Assembly (NCBI GenBank): GCA_903917345.1
Contig: CAIXAE010000010.1
Coordinates: 1 to 64,000 of the forward strand
DNA length: 64,000 nt
DNA from: an uncultured Methylococcaceae bacterium
Lineage (GTDB): Bacteria > Pseudomonadota > Gammaproteobacteria > Methylococcales > Methylomonadaceae
Direction of reading: 5' to 3'
Shown here piece after piece: positions 11,463 through 21,934 of the stretch. Position 1 is the stretch's first letter; every line of letters begins with the position of its first letter. The notes below the pieces were generated by a model, which was not told the DNA's origin, searched no databases, and saw only the letters and a program-made list of their open reading frames with translations. The translations under genes were made by a program, and so were the position numbers.

Positions 11463-12593
11463 ATGCGCCTAACAAAAATAACAAAGTGCGCTTTCTCCCC
11501 TATGACTACTCATGCTAGTGTAAATTTACGTTTATTCTCTAACTCTTTTAAACGTTTTATACCTAATTCCCAAGCTGTTTCTTTAGCGATGTTTTTAATG
11601 ATCAGTTTCGTACTGATTTATTCGTTATCTAACATCTTGATGCCCGCTTTTGCTTCTATTGTTATTGCCTATTTATTGGAAGGTTTAGTTGCAAAGTCTG
11701 AACACTTTGGCATGCCTCGCCTACCGGCTGTTTATCTAGTATTTGCCGCATTTTTAACGTGTTTAGGATTTTTATTATTCTATTTGATGCCGATAGTTTC
11801 CCAACAAGCCATCGAATTTATTCAACATATCCCTGAAATATTAAATCGTGCGCAAAGAGGCATACTGCGTTTACCCGAGATGTACCCTAAATTAATTTCT
11901 GAGTACAAAATTCAACAAATAATGTTGGCTATACAGCAAGAGTTATTAACCTACGGTCAAAATGTATTATCCCTTTCTGCAGCCTCTGTCGTGGGAATCG
12001 TCAGCGCATTAGTGTATTTATTTCTTGTACCTATGATGGTGTTTTTCTTTTTAAAGGATAAAACCTTACTGGTAAATTGGTTCCTACAATTTATGCCTAA
12101 AGAGAAAAATTTAACGGTGCGTGTCTGGGAAGAAGTAGATGTCCAAATGGGTAATTACGTACGCGGAAAATTTTCTGAAGTGTTTATTTTATGGGCCGTA
12201 AGCTACATCACCTTCGCAGCCTTAGATTTAAACTACGCCATGCTTTTAGCCGTATTAATGGGCCTGCAGGTTATTATCCCCTACATAGGAGCCACTTTAG
12301 TGACGTTCCCCGTTATTAGTGTTGCTTACTTTCAGTGGGGCTTAACAGGCGACGAGTTCATGTATATTGTTATTGCCTACACCATCATTCAAGCACTAGA
12401 CGGCGTTATATTAGTCCCCGTACTTTTTTCTGAAGTTGTTAATCTCCACGCAGTAGCCATTATTATTGCTATTTTATTCTTTGGTGGATTATGGGGATTT
12501 TGGGGGGTGTTTTTTGCTATTCCTTTAGCGACCGTCGTTAAAGCGGTATTAACGGCATGGCCAAGAATAGGTGATGATCATCAATGCACCTAA
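11463..12593 (+). CDS. AI-2E/PerM family membrane protein
   Basis: 376 residues with about eight membrane helices in the PerM pattern: two N-terminal pairs, a soluble middle section (about 115-165), then a C-terminal helical block with GLQVIIPYIGATLV and GFWGVFFAIPLA. Members are called permeases or AI-2 exporters, but most have no proven substrate. The start is uncertain. The ATG at 11463 lies 19 nt from an AGGAGA, and the in-frame ATG at 11502 (MTTHASVN) is an alternative. It is followed directly by the convergent tRNA-Ser. Confidence 0.8.
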   Translation: MRLTKITKCAFSPMTTHASVNLRLFSNSFKRFIPNSQAVSLAMFLMISFVLIYSLSNILMPAFASIVIAYLLEGLVAKSEHFGMPRLPAVYLVFAAFLTCLGFLLFYLMPIVSQQAIEFIQHIPEILNRAQRGILRLPEMYPKLISEYKIQQIMLAIQQELLTYGQNVLSLSAASVVGIVSALVYLFLVPMMVFFFLKDKTLLVNWFLQFMPKEKNLTVRVWEEVDVQMGNYVRGKFSEVFILWAVSYITFAALDLNYAMLLAVLMGLQVIIPYIGATLVTFPVISVAYFQWGLTGDEFMYIVIAYTIIQALDGVILVPVLFSEVVNLHAVAIIIAILFFGGLWGFWGVFFAIPLATVVKAVLTAWPRIGDDHQCT

Positions 12594-12608
12594 ATGCATT
12601 TAAGATAG

Positions 12609-12696
12609 TGGCGGAGGGAGAGGGATTCGAACCCTCGATACGTTGCCGTATACACACTTTCCAGGCGTGCGCCATCGACCACTCGGCCATCTCTCC
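12609..12696 (-). tRNA. tRNA-Ser (GGA)
   Basis: The minus strand gives an 88-nt class II tRNA: acceptor GGAGAGA, D-arm GCCGAGTGGTCGATGGC, anticodon loop CTGGAAA (anticodon GGA), a 16-nt long variable arm closed by ATAC/GTAT, T-arm GAGGGTTCGAATCCCTC, discriminator G and an encoded CCA. The acceptor stem has an A5-C68 mismatch, because the 3' arm reads TCCCTCC rather than TCTCTCC. Confidence 0.96.
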
Positions 12697-12807
12697 TATT
12701 TATCCTTATGTCCCCTCTCGGGAACCGCTTAGAATAAACTAGAATTAACAGGCTTGCAATCCATTTAACCATAACATTAAATAAACCTATAATCCTCTCA
12801 CCCATCA

Positions 12808-13950
12808 ATGGATTTTCGAGTACTTAAAGACCAGGTCGATTGTTCTCCCGCATTTATTATCAATACAGGGGCTTTAGAAAACAATCTATTGCAATTAAAC
12901 GCCTTACGTCAGCAATCCGGCTGTAAAGTTTTATACTCTGTTAAAGCCCTACCCCTTACAAAAATATTACAGATTGCCAAGCCTTTTGTAGATGGCTTTT
13001 CGGTCAGTTCCTTGTTTGAAGCCCAACTTGCACATAAAATATTAGGTACTGATGGTAGTCTTCACATAACGACGCCAGGCTTAAGAACTGATGAATGGCA
13101 TGATCTGTCCCCGATACTCAGCCACATAAGTTTTAATTCTTTAACGCAATATCAACGATTTTTAGCCCTAGGCATTCCCTCAACCAGTGTGGGTCTGCGT
13201 GTTAATCCCAAACACTCTTTTTTAAGCGATGAACGCTTTGATCCTTGCCGCTCACATTCTAAACTGGGTGTTAATATTGATGATCTATTAGAAACTAACA
13301 TTCTTAAAGACATTAAAGGCTTGCACATTCACACCGCTTTTTCAGCCACAGACTTTACCTCGCTCATTAATACAGTTGATAAACTCCGACATTATTTCGG
13401 CCACCGCTTAGCTCAGTTAGATTGGATTAACTTAGGGGGAGGGTATTTATTTAAAGACATAAAAAATCATCAGCCTCTTATAGATTTAATAAACCAACTA
13501 AAACAAGACCATACCCTTAATGTATTTATAGAGCCCGGCAAAGCGATTGTGGATGATACGGGTTACTTAGTAACGACAGTGCTGGATATATTCATAAGTG
13601 ACGGCAAGACTGTGGCTATTTTAGACACCTCTGTTAATCATCACCCCGAAGTTTTTGAATATCAGCGCCGACTAGACTTACATGAGCATCAACCCCATGC
13701 TAAACACAGCGCCATCTTAGCGGGCAGCAGCTGTTTGGCAGGCGATATCTTTGGTGAATATCAATTTGCAGAACCTTTAAAGGTCGGTGATAAATTAGTC
13801 TTTAAAAATGTGGGTGCCTACAGTTTAATTAAGGCTAACCGTTTTAATGGCTATAATTTGCCCACGATTTACAGCTATCAAAATCAACAGTTCCATAAAG
13901 AAAAACAATACCATTTTGCAGATTATTGCCAACAATGGTCTACTGATTAA
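12808..13950 (+). CDS. nspC: Carboxynorspermidine/carboxyspermidine decarboxylase
   Basis: A PLP-dependent fold III (alanine-racemase type) enzyme of 380 residues. It decarboxylates carboxynorspermidine or carboxyspermidine to norspermidine or spermidine. The PLP lysine is in LYSVKALPL (Lys46). The HIHTAFS, LGGGYLF, EPGKAIV and GSSCLAGD segments mark the NspC family rather than ornithine or diaminopimelate decarboxylases. Its normal partner, carboxynorspermidine dehydrogenase, is not adjacent. A quinone-reductase-like gene follows 24 bp downstream. SpeD in the same genome implies a second route to triamines. Confidence 0.9.
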   Translation: MDFRVLKDQVDCSPAFIINTGALENNLLQLNALRQQSGCKVLYSVKALPLTKILQIAKPFVDGFSVSSLFEAQLAHKILGTDGSLHITTPGLRTDEWHDLSPILSHISFNSLTQYQRFLALGIPSTSVGLRVNPKHSFLSDERFDPCRSHSKLGVNIDDLLETNILKDIKGLHIHTAFSATDFTSLINTVDKLRHYFGHRLAQLDWINLGGGYLFKDIKNHQPLIDLINQLKQDHTLNVFIEPGKAIVDDTGYLVTTVLDIFISDGKTVAILDTSVNHHPEVFEYQRRLDLHEHQPHAKHSAILAGSSCLAGDIFGEYQFAEPLKVGDKLVFKNVGAYSLIKANRFNGYNLPTIYSYQNQQFHKEKQYHFADYCQQWSTD

Positions 13951-13974
13951 ACGCAGTGTTTAAAGGATAAGTAA

Positions 13975-14973
13975 ATGAAAGCCATACTCATGACCGCCGC
14001 CGGTGATACCCGTACATTAAGCTATCAAGATATTACAGAACCCTCACTAAGTAACGCCACACAAGTTAAGGTTAAATTACAAGCAGCCGGCATTAACCCC
14101 GTTGATACAAAAGTTAGACGCCATGGCGTGTTCTATCCACTGCCCTTACCTACCGTTTTGGGTTGTGATGGCGCGGGGGTTATTGTTGAAATAGGGAGCG
14201 CTGTTAAGCATTTTAAAGTCGGCGATAAGGTTTGGTTTTGTCATGGTGGCTTAGGACGAGAGCAAGGCAATTACGCTGAATACACGGTACTAGATGAGCG
14301 CTGGGTTAGTACAAGCCCAACAAATTACTCAATGATTGAAGCGGCCGCCGCCCCCTTAGTCTTAATTACTGCTTGGGGGGCTTTATTTAGTAAAGGTCAG
14401 TTACAAGCGGGTCAAACCGTTTTAATACATGCGGGAGCGGGCGGGGTAGGCCATGTTGCAATACAGTTAGCCAAAATAAAAGGGGCTCGTGTTATCGCAA
14501 CGGTTAGCTCTGCAGAAAAAGCGGCCTTTGCTAAACGCTTAGGTGCTGATGAAACTGTCATTTATCATCCGAATGGTTTTGCTGAGCAAGTGAATCAATT
14601 AACGGCGGGTAAAGGTGCTGATTTAGTCATTGATACCGTGGGGCCAGAAGTTTTTAAAGAAAGCATATTAGCCACTGCGCATTTTGGCAGACTCATTACC
14701 TTATTAGACCCCGGTCAAATCGATTTATCTGAAGCCCGATTACGTAATTTGCTCATTGGTTTTGAACTGATGTTAACCCCTATGCTAAGAGATTTAGACG
14801 AAGCTAGAGATGAACATGTTGCCATCTTAAATCAATGCAAACAATGGGCCGAGCAAGGCTTATTAACGTTACATATCAGTCATACGTTCGATTTAAAAGA
14901 CGCATCCAGTGCACACGAACTTATTGAAATAGGCCATACCTCAGGAAAAATAGTGTTAACTATTAATAACTAA
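13975..14973 (+). CDS. Zinc-independent medium-chain quinone reductase-like protein
   Basis: 332 residues of the MDR superfamily (quinone oxidoreductase branch). It has a GroES-like N-terminal domain with GCDGAGVIVEIG and a Rossmann NADPH-binding motif HAGAGGVGHVAIQLAK at about residues 152-167. The usual zinc ligands of alcohol dehydrogenases are not evident. It follows nspC by 24 bp with an AGGATAAG ribosome site, so it is probably co-transcribed. The substrate is unknown; reduction of quinones or enones is the family expectation. Confidence 0.82.
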   Translation: MKAILMTAAGDTRTLSYQDITEPSLSNATQVKVKLQAAGINPVDTKVRRHGVFYPLPLPTVLGCDGAGVIVEIGSAVKHFKVGDKVWFCHGGLGREQGNYAEYTVLDERWVSTSPTNYSMIEAAAAPLVLITAWGALFSKGQLQAGQTVLIHAGAGGVGHVAIQLAKIKGARVIATVSSAEKAAFAKRLGADETVIYHPNGFAEQVNQLTAGKGADLVIDTVGPEVFKESILATAHFGRLITLLDPGQIDLSEARLRNLLIGFELMLTPMLRDLDEARDEHVAILNQCKQWAEQGLLTLHISHTFDLKDASSAHELIEIGHTSGKIVLTINN

Positions 14974-15008
14974 GACTATGCAAGGCTTAGGACTAGTGCC
15001 TCGACTCC

Positions 15009-15036
15009 TGATTGATCAATAGATAACAGGTATAAT
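15009..15036 (+). promoter_or_regulatory. Putative sigma70 promoter for mrcB
   Basis: A consensus -10 TATAAT at 15031-15036 has a weak -35 (TGATTG, 15009-15014) 16 bp upstream. It lies 38 bp before the mrcB ATG. Confidence 0.5.
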
Positions 15037-15073
15037 AGTGACATCGTTAATTGAACGCTAAAAATTGACACCC

Positions 15074-17470
15074 ATGAATAGATATAACTCGACGACAGAA
15101 AAGCCTAAAAGTGGTGGCTCACGTTATAACAACAAGCCACCGAAAAAAAAATCTAACTCTCGCTGGGGAAGAAACTTATTTTTAATCGCTTCTGCCGGGG
15201 CTGCTGTGGCTGCATTCATGTTTACGAGCTATTTAGGATACCTCGACTACAATGTTCGCGAACAATTTGAAGGCAAACGTTGGGCTATTCCTGCACGTGT
15301 TTATGCTAACCCTATCGATCTCTATGCGGGTTATGCTCAACCCATAGAAAAATTAGAAGCCTTATTAAAGATGTTGCACTACAGAAATGATGCCACTCTT
15401 TCTGCTGAGGGCACCTATTCTAGACAAGGCTCACAACTCCGTATTAGATCACGTGAGTTTGCTTTTTGGGATCAAACTCAAGCCAGCATGAACATGCTGG
15501 TTAAATTTAATGGCCCTGCGATTGAAAAAATCACTGATTTAAAAACCAACCAAGATATTGCTATCGTGCGGATGGATCCCGTACAAATTGGTAGCCTTTA
15601 CCCTAAAATTAAAGAAGATAGAGTACTGATAAAACTCAGTGAAGCACCCCCTGCCTTGTTGAATGGTTTATTTGCGTCTGAAGACAGAGATTTTTATCAA
15701 CACTTTGGGATTTCTATGCGCGGTATTGTTAGAGCCATTTGGACTAACGTGATCGCGGGGGGGATGGTACAAGGTGGTAGTACGATCACCCAACAACTGG
15801 TTAAAAACTTTTATTTAACAAAAGAACGGAGTTTATCTAGAAAAGCTAAAGAGGCCTTAATGGCATTCATTCTAGAATATCACTATACCAAAGATGAAAT
15901 TTTAGAAGCCTATCTGAATGAAATTTATCTAGGTCAAAACGGCCCTAACGGAGTGCATGGTTTTGGCTTAGCCAGTGAGTTTTATTTTGGCAGCACTTTA
16001 AAAGACCTACCGTTAGAGCAAGTCGCTTCTTTGGTCGCCTTAGTCAGAGGCCCGTCGGAATACGATCCTAGGCGCTTCCCCGACAGAGCGTTACAACGCC
16101 GTAATTTAGTGTTACAAGAAATGACAAACGAAGGTTATATTACGGCTGAAGAATCCGCCGCCGCGACAGCCAAGCCTTTAAACATTATCCCGCGGACCTT
16201 ACGCTCATCTAATCGTTACCCTGGTTTCTTAGATCTCGTTAAACGCCAACTGCAACAAGATTACCATGAAGAAGATTTAACGTCAGAAGGTCTTCGGATT
16301 TTTACTACCTTAGATACCCAAGTACAAGATGTCGTTGAAACCACCGTGGCCAATAGACTTAGCCAATTATCTAAAATGCCGCATGCTGACGAACTTGAAG
16401 CCGCGGTGATTGTCACGCGTCGCGATAGCGGTGAGGTAGCTGCTTTAACCAGTGGCAGAGAGAGCATAGCCGGAGGCTTTAATCGCGCATTAGATGCTGT
16501 TAGACCTATTGGCTCTTTAGTTAAACCGGCCGTGTACTTAACCGCGGTAGAAAACCCTGACAAATATACGATTACCAGTCAGATTAGTGACACCACTATT
16601 GTCGTTAAAGGCGGTAATGGCGTTGATTGGATTCCCAAAAACTACGATCATAAAGAACACGGCATCATCCCTCTACATACCGCTTTAGCAAAATCTTACA
16701 ATTTAGCGACCGTGAGTATTGGTATGGATGTTGGGGTAGAAAATGTCGCTAAAACCATAAATAATTTAGGTGTCACTAGAAAACTTGATCTATTCCCCTC
16801 CTTATTATTAGGTGCGGGTGCTCTCACCCCTATTGAAGTTACGCAAATGTATCAAACATTAGCGGGTGATGGCTTCTCAACACCCATTAAAACCATTAGA
16901 GCCGTTGTTGACCCAAAAGGCACCTCATTACAAAGCTACCCGCTGACTGTTAAGCAAACCGTCGATCCCGCGGCCACTTACATCGTAAACACCATGTTAC
17001 AAGGCGTTATGCATGAAGGAACAGGCAAATCAGCTTATTCCTATTTTCCAGAAGACTACGGCTTAATTGGTAAAACAGGCACCACCAACGATGCAAAAGA
17101 CAGTTGGTTTGCAGGCTATACTGGCGATTATTTATCTGTTGTATGGCTAGGTAGAGACGATAACAAACCCATAGGTTTAACCGGATCAACAGGTGCTTTA
17201 CCCATATGGTCTGTATTAATGAAACAAATTTCCACAAAGCCCGTTAATTTAACGCCACCCGATAATATTACTTTTGCTTGGGTTGATCCTAATAATGGCC
17301 TGTTAATTAACCCTGACTGTGGAACCGGTAAACAATACCCTTACATATCAGGTTCAGAACCCATCACTTTTTCAGAATGTGGCTTAGGCTTTTTTAACCC
17401 CGACAATGCTGCACCAACGGATGTATTTGAACCCGATAACAGTGATAACAAATCAGAACAACCACGATAA
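15074..17470 (+). CDS. mrcB: Penicillin-binding protein 1B, bifunctional transglycosylase/transpeptidase
   Basis: Polymerises and cross-links peptidoglycan. The 798-residue protein has a basic cytoplasmic tail, one membrane helix (about 38-58), a UB2H-type regulatory domain, and then a GT51 domain with EDRDFYQHFGI and GGSTITQQLVKNFYL. The transpeptidase domain has IGSLVKP (the SxxK motif), KSYNLA (SxN) and GKTGTTNDAKDSW (KTG). The ATG at 15074 is preferred to the TTG at 15065. lolA follows 11 bp downstream, so envelope genes are grouped here. Confidence 0.95.
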   Translation: MNRYNSTTEKPKSGGSRYNNKPPKKKSNSRWGRNLFLIASAGAAVAAFMFTSYLGYLDYNVREQFEGKRWAIPARVYANPIDLYAGYAQPIEKLEALLKMLHYRNDATLSAEGTYSRQGSQLRIRSREFAFWDQTQASMNMLVKFNGPAIEKITDLKTNQDIAIVRMDPVQIGSLYPKIKEDRVLIKLSEAPPALLNGLFASEDRDFYQHFGISMRGIVRAIWTNVIAGGMVQGGSTITQQLVKNFYLTKERSLSRKAKEALMAFILEYHYTKDEILEAYLNEIYLGQNGPNGVHGFGLASEFYFGSTLKDLPLEQVASLVALVRGPSEYDPRRFPDRALQRRNLVLQEMTNEGYITAEESAAATAKPLNIIPRTLRSSNRYPGFLDLVKRQLQQDYHEEDLTSEGLRIFTTLDTQVQDVVETTVANRLSQLSKMPHADELEAAVIVTRRDSGEVAALTSGRESIAGGFNRALDAVRPIGSLVKPAVYLTAVENPDKYTITSQISDTTIVVKGGNGVDWIPKNYDHKEHGIIPLHTALAKSYNLATVSIGMDVGVENVAKTINNLGVTRKLDLFPSLLLGAGALTPIEVTQMYQTLAGDGFSTPIKTIRAVVDPKGTSLQSYPLTVKQTVDPAATYIVNTMLQGVMHEGTGKSAYSYFPEDYGLIGKTGTTNDAKDSWFAGYTGDYLSVVWLGRDDNKPIGLTGSTGALPIWSVLMKQISTKPVNLTPPDNITFAWVDPNNGLLINPDCGTGKQYPYISGSEPITFSECGLGFFNPDNAAPTDVFEPDNSDNKSEQPR

Positions 17471-17481
17471 ATTAAATAAAC

Positions 17482-18111
17482 ATGTTTAAAAAAAATAGAT
17501 TCATCAGCCTTTACTTCGCACTGTTTATAACAAGCAGCAACTGTTTTGCCGCTGAACAACCGGTACAACAATTACAGGCCTTTTTAAAATCATCCAAATC
17601 GCTAACGGCTGATTTTAAACAAGTATTAATTAACGAAGCGGGTAATCCTTATCAGACCAGTTATGGGGTTTTCTACCTACAACGTCCAGGTAAATTTCGG
17701 TGGAATTATCAAAAACCCTTTCAACAACAAATCGTATCTACCTCCGGTAAAGTTTGGTTTTACGACACAGATTTAGACCAAGTCACTATTAAAAAACTAG
17801 ATGAATCCGTAGGGTCTACGCCTGCATTATTATTGAGTGGAAACATCTCACTCGAAGACAACTTTATTATGAAAGATCAAGGTGTCGAAGGCGATTTAAC
17901 ATGGATCAAATTGCTGCCCAAAAACCAAGACAGTAGTTTTAAATATATCCTTATAGGCTTGGACAAAGGCGCTTTAAGCGGCATGGAATTAAGCGATAAC
18001 TTTGGCCAGTTAACACGCATTTATTTCTCTAACGTCATCTTAAATCCAACAATTAAAGCCAGTCTATTCGAATTTCAAGCACCCAAAGGGGCCGATGTAT
18101 TTTCTGAATAA
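17482..18111 (+). CDS. lolA: Outer-membrane lipoprotein carrier protein LolA
   Basis: Periplasmic chaperone that shuttles lipoproteins from LolCDE to LolB. It has 209 residues with a signal peptide (about 1-23, ending CFA). The body has the LolA pattern: SKSLTADFKQ, a YGVFYLQRPGKFRWNY segment giving the hydrophobic cavity strand, and VWFYDTDLDQVTIKKL. It sits between mrcB and rarA. lolA-rarA adjacency is conserved in gammaproteobacteria. Confidence 0.95.
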   Translation: MFKKNRFISLYFALFITSSNCFAAEQPVQQLQAFLKSSKSLTADFKQVLINEAGNPYQTSYGVFYLQRPGKFRWNYQKPFQQQIVSTSGKVWFYDTDLDQVTIKKLDESVGSTPALLLSGNISLEDNFIMKDQGVEGDLTWIKLLPKNQDSSFKYILIGLDKGALSGMELSDNFGQLTRIYFSNVILNPTIKASLFEFQAPKGADVFSE

Positions 18112-18143
18112 AGCATACACGTTAAACCCATCAAAACAGGTCC

Positions 18144-19442
18144 ATGTTTGACGATTTAACTAAACCGCTAGCCGATAGGATGCGCCCGCAATCATTGGCC
18201 GATTATATCGGTCAGCATCACATATTATCTGCGGGTAAACCCCTGTATGAATCCATCTTATCAGGCAGATTACATTCAATGATTTTTTGGGGGCCGCCAG
18301 GCACCGGAAAAACCACGTTAGCGCGTCTTATCGCACAACATTCTGATGCGGAATTTATTCCCATTTCCGCTGTATTGTCCGGTGTAAAAGAAATTAGAGC
18401 CGCCGTCAGCGCAGCACAAAAAATCCAACAAGCCCAACACAAACGGACGGTGTTATTTGTTGATGAGGTGCATCGCTTTAATAAATCACAGCAAGATGCC
18501 TTTCTACCTCATGTAGAAGATGGCACGATCTATTTTGTCGGCGCTACCACTGAGAACCCTTCTTTTGCACTCAATAACGCTTTACTCTCTAGGGCGCGTG
18601 TCTATGTGCTTAATGCACTCAATAGCGATGATTTAAAGATCGTCATTGACCAAACGCTTCAGGACAATGATAAAGGTCTGGGCAACATGGGCATCACCAT
18701 GACAGACACTATTAAGCAACAATTTGCGGATAGTGCCGATGGTGATGCTAGAAAGCTCCTTAATTTATTAGAAATTGCAGCAGAACTGGTTACCTCTAAA
18801 GGCGACACAGAAATAACAGAAGCGTATGCAAAAGAAGTCTTATCGGGTGGCGTTAGACGCTTTGATAATCAAGGTGAAGAGTTTTACAATCAAATCTCCG
18901 CCTTACACAAATCGGTAAGAGGCAGCGCCCCTGATGCAGCTTTATATTGGTTATGCCGAATGATGGATGGGGGTTGTGATTTAGCCTATTTAGCCAGACG
19001 TATCGTGAGAATGGCCTCTGAAGATATTGGCAATGCCGACCCAAGAGCGTTACAAATTGCCATTAATGCCTGGGAAGCCCAAGAAAGATTAGGTAGCCCA
19101 GAAGGTGAGTTAAGCTTAGCCCAAGCCATTTTGTATTTAGCAAGTGCCCCCAAAAGTAACGCCGTTTATAAAGCGTATAACGCCGCTAAGATGGATGCCC
19201 AACAGAGTGGTAGCTTACCTGTACCCGTCCATTTAAGAAATGCGCCCACTAAACTGATGCAGTCTTTAGATTATGGTAAGGCCTATCGTTATCCCCATGA
19301 CGAGCCTGAAGCTTACGCTGCGGGCGAGAATTACTTTCCCGATAAATTCCCCGCAACCACTTATTATCAACCTGTTGATCGTGGCTTAGAAATAAAAATC
19401 AAAGAAAAACTAAAACATCTCCAAGAACTCGATCAACAGTAA
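18144..19442 (+). CDS. rarA: Replication-associated recombination protein A (RarA/MgsA)
   Basis: AAA+ ATPase of 432 residues acting at stalled replication forks, related to eukaryotic WRNIP1. Walker A is GPPGTGKTT at about residues 50-58 and Walker B is VLFVDEVHRF at about 103-112. The C-terminal tetramerisation region has the family segments MMDGGCDLAYLARRIVRMASEDIG and PVPVHLRNAPTKLM. It ends 4 bp before the convergent ftsK stop. Confidence 0.95.
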   Translation: MFDDLTKPLADRMRPQSLADYIGQHHILSAGKPLYESILSGRLHSMIFWGPPGTGKTTLARLIAQHSDAEFIPISAVLSGVKEIRAAVSAAQKIQQAQHKRTVLFVDEVHRFNKSQQDAFLPHVEDGTIYFVGATTENPSFALNNALLSRARVYVLNALNSDDLKIVIDQTLQDNDKGLGNMGITMTDTIKQQFADSADGDARKLLNLLEIAAELVTSKGDTEITEAYAKEVLSGGVRRFDNQGEEFYNQISALHKSVRGSAPDAALYWLCRMMDGGCDLAYLARRIVRMASEDIGNADPRALQIAINAWEAQERLGSPEGELSLAQAILYLASAPKSNAVYKAYNAAKMDAQQSGSLPVPVHLRNAPTKLMQSLDYGKAYRYPHDEPEAYAAGENYFPDKFPATTYYQPVDRGLEIKIKEKLKHLQELDQQ

Positions 19443-19446
19443 AAAC

Positions 19447-21732
19447 CTAATAATCTTTAATAGGCGCCGGCGCCAAAACTGTTCTAGAACCATTCGTTTC
19501 AGCAGGACTAACAACACCCGCCGCTTCCATCGCTTCAATCATAGTCGCGGCACGGTTGTACCCTACTTTAAATTTACGTTGCACACTGGAGATTGAAGCT
19601 TTACGGGACTCCGTAACAAACATAACGGCTTCGTCATATAAAGCGTCATTCTCGGGGTTGCTCTCTCCCCCCCCCGAAAAGCTAAAACCTGCATCGCTAC
19701 CCTCACCAAAATCTCGCGTTATTTCATCTAAATAATCCGTCGGTGCTGTTTGTTTTAAGAAGGCAACCACTCGGTGAACTTCATGATCATCTACGAAAGC
19801 GCCATGAACACGCGTGGGAATACTGGTACCCGAAGGTAAAAACAACATATCCCCTAAACCTAACAAGGCTTCTGCCCCGCCTTGATCCAGAATAGTACGC
19901 GAATCAATTCTAGAGGAAACCTGAAAGGAAATGCGTGTTGGGATATTAGCCTTAATTAAACCGGTTAAAACATCCACTGAAGGGCGTTGCGTAGCTAAAA
20001 TCAAATGAATGCCCGCCGCCCTTGCCTTTTGAGCCAAACGAGCAATTAACTCTTCCACCTTTTTACCCACGATCATCATCATATCGGCTAATTCGTCGAT
20101 AACGATAACAATGCTCGGTAACTTAGTTAATGCTGGAATATTGTCCCATTCTTCGAAAGGATTAAGAATCTGATAAATAGGATCTCTGATAGTTTCTCCA
20201 CGCTCAGTGGCTTCATCAATCTTTTGATTAAAACCTGCTAAATTTCGGACGCCCAATTTAGACATTAACTTATAGCGTCTTTCCATTTCAGCCACAGCCC
20301 AACGTAAAGAATTACTAGCCTCTTTTACGTCAGTTACTACAGGCGTTAATAAATGCGGAATGCCTTCATAAACAGATAACTCCAACATTTTTGGATCTAT
20401 CATAATCATTCGCACTTCTTCAGGCGTGGCTTTATATAACAAGCTTAAGATCATGGTATTAATAGCGACAGACTTTCCAGAACCCGTTGTACCGGCCACC
20501 AATGCATGCGGCATCTTACCTAAATCGGCCACTAAGGGATCGCCCGAAATATCTTTACCCATGGCTATCGTCAGTAAAGAGCTTGCTTTCGTAAACGTGG
20601 GCGAATCTAATAACTCACGTAAAGTGACCATCTCCCTTTCTCTATTAGGAATTTCAAGGCCCACCACGGTCTTTCCAGGAATAATCTCTACAATACGAAC
20701 ACTCGTCACCGATAACGCGCGGGCTAAATCTTTTGATAGGCCACTAATTCTACTGACTTTTACACCCGCCGCAGGCTGAAGTTCAAATCGAGTAATAACA
20801 GGACCGGGATGAAACGCAACCACCTCTACGGCCACATTAAAGTCAGACAAAATGTCTTCAACCAAACGCGACATGGCGTCTAACTCAGCATTTGAATAAC
20901 CAATAACACGCGTATCTCTTTCATCTAATAATGAAAGCGAGGGTAAAACATCTTCTCCTGGCTTATAAATTGGCGCATCAAAGGTTTGTGCCGAATGACT
21001 CTTTGCAACTTGACTCACTGATATGGTTTTACTGCCTCCACTGACTGGCTTTGAAACCACTTTTTTTCTTTCAGTGATTTTTTTAGGAGCCTCTTCTAAA
21101 ACCTCTGACTCTTCGTATCGATGCCCTTCCTCTATTTCATCCGAATTGCCAAAAAAGAAATGAAATAGATCTACGGTATATTTACCCGTTAAATCAATCA
21201 ATCTTAACCAAGAAACCTCAGTCGATAAGGTAATGCCCGACAACAATAGAACAATTAAGAATAAGGTAGCACCGGAGTTTCCAAACAAAAGCAACACGGC
21301 ATCACCTGTTTCTTGCCCTAAGATGCCACCTGTCCCACCGGGTAAATCAATCCCTATCCTGAGTAAATATAAATAAAGCAACGCCGCACTAGCAATGACG
21401 GTAGCAATTGAGCCTAACCATTGAAATGCTGTAGTAATTTTGTGTTGTTTTTCTCTCGCTAACGCATACAGTTGATAGCCATGCCAAAACACAATAAGAG
21501 GAAACAAATAAGCGCACAAGCCAAAGAAACTAAAGCTAAAATCGGCCAACCATGCGCCAGAGATACCACACGCATTGGTAATTTTTTGACCGGTACCACT
21601 GTGCGTCCAACCGACATCCTCTTTATTAAAAGTCACGAGTGATACTAAAAAAAACACGCCCACCGCAAAGAAGCCAAGAACAGCGATTTCACGTAGACCA
21701 CGATAAGTTTTTTCTTCCATTACTGCCGACAT
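19447..21732 (-). CDS. ftsK: DNA translocase FtsK
   Basis: Septum-located DNA pump that clears and resolves chromosome termini. The 761 residues hold an N-terminal membrane domain with four or five helices (to about 175), a short linker, the alpha/beta motor with Walker [13 protein letters not shown] and Walker [13 protein letters not shown], and a C-terminal winged-helix gamma domain ([17 protein letters not shown] onward) that reads KOPS sites. It is shorter than E. coli FtsK because the linker is reduced, as in many bacteria. It is oriented opposite to lolA-rarA, whereas E. coli has all three in one direction. Its upstream region contains the 21-bp array. Confidence 0.96.
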   Translation of the reverse strand: MSAVMEEKTYRGLREIAVLGFFAVGVFFLVSLVTFNKEDVGWTHSGTGQKITNACGISGAWLADFSFSFFGLCAYLFPLIVFWHGYQLYALAREKQHKITTAFQWLGSIATVIASAALLYLYLLRIGIDLPGGTGGILGQETGDAVLLLFGNSGATLFLIVLLLSGITLSTEVSWLRLIDLTGKYTVDLFHFFFGNSDEIEEGHRYEESEVLEEAPKKITERKKVVSKPVSGGSKTISVSQVAKSHSAQTFDAPIYKPGEDVLPSLSLLDERDTRVIGYSNAELDAMSRLVEDILSDFNVAVEVVAFHPGPVITRFELQPAAGVKVSRISGLSKDLARALSVTSVRIVEIIPGKTVVGLEIPNREREMVTLRELLDSPTFTKASSLLTIAMGKDISGDPLVADLGKMPHALVAGTTGSGKSVAINTMILSLLYKATPEEVRMIMIDPKMLELSVYEGIPHLLTPVVTDVKEASNSLRWAVAEMERRYKLMSKLGVRNLAGFNQKIDEATERGETIRDPIYQILNPFEEWDNIPALTKLPSIVIVIDELADMMMIVGKKVEELIARLAQKARAAGIHLILATQRPSVDVLTGLIKANIPTRISFQVSSRIDSRTILDQGGAEALLGLGDMLFLPSGTSIPTRVHGAFVDDHEVHRVVAFLKQTAPTDYLDEITRDFGEGSDAGFSFSGGGESNPENDALYDEAVMFVTESRKASISSVQRKFKVGYNRAATMIEAMEAAGVVSPAETNGSRTVLAPAPIKDY

Positions 21733-21934
21733 AAATAGGACTCGAAATTGATTACTACGAATTTGTTACACATTATAAATCAATGACCATTTATTCTGCA
21801 TTATTCTCAGGCATTTAATTGGTTTTTAACACAAAATTATTAGTATTTTGAATATAAATTTAAGCATATGAGATACTCAATTAATATATTGTCATGATCG
21901 ATCAGTCGCTTATCAAATGAACTTAAACGATCAA
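21733..21934. other. AT-rich ftsK upstream region with out-of-register motif copies
   Basis: Non-coding. It must contain the minus-strand ftsK promoter, though no clear consensus is visible. Elements like those of the 21-bp array occur with core positions at about 21844 (TATT), 21867 (TATG), 21890 (TGTC) and 21911 (TATC). The last two are 21 bp apart but offset by 5 bp from the main array. Confidence 0.45.
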
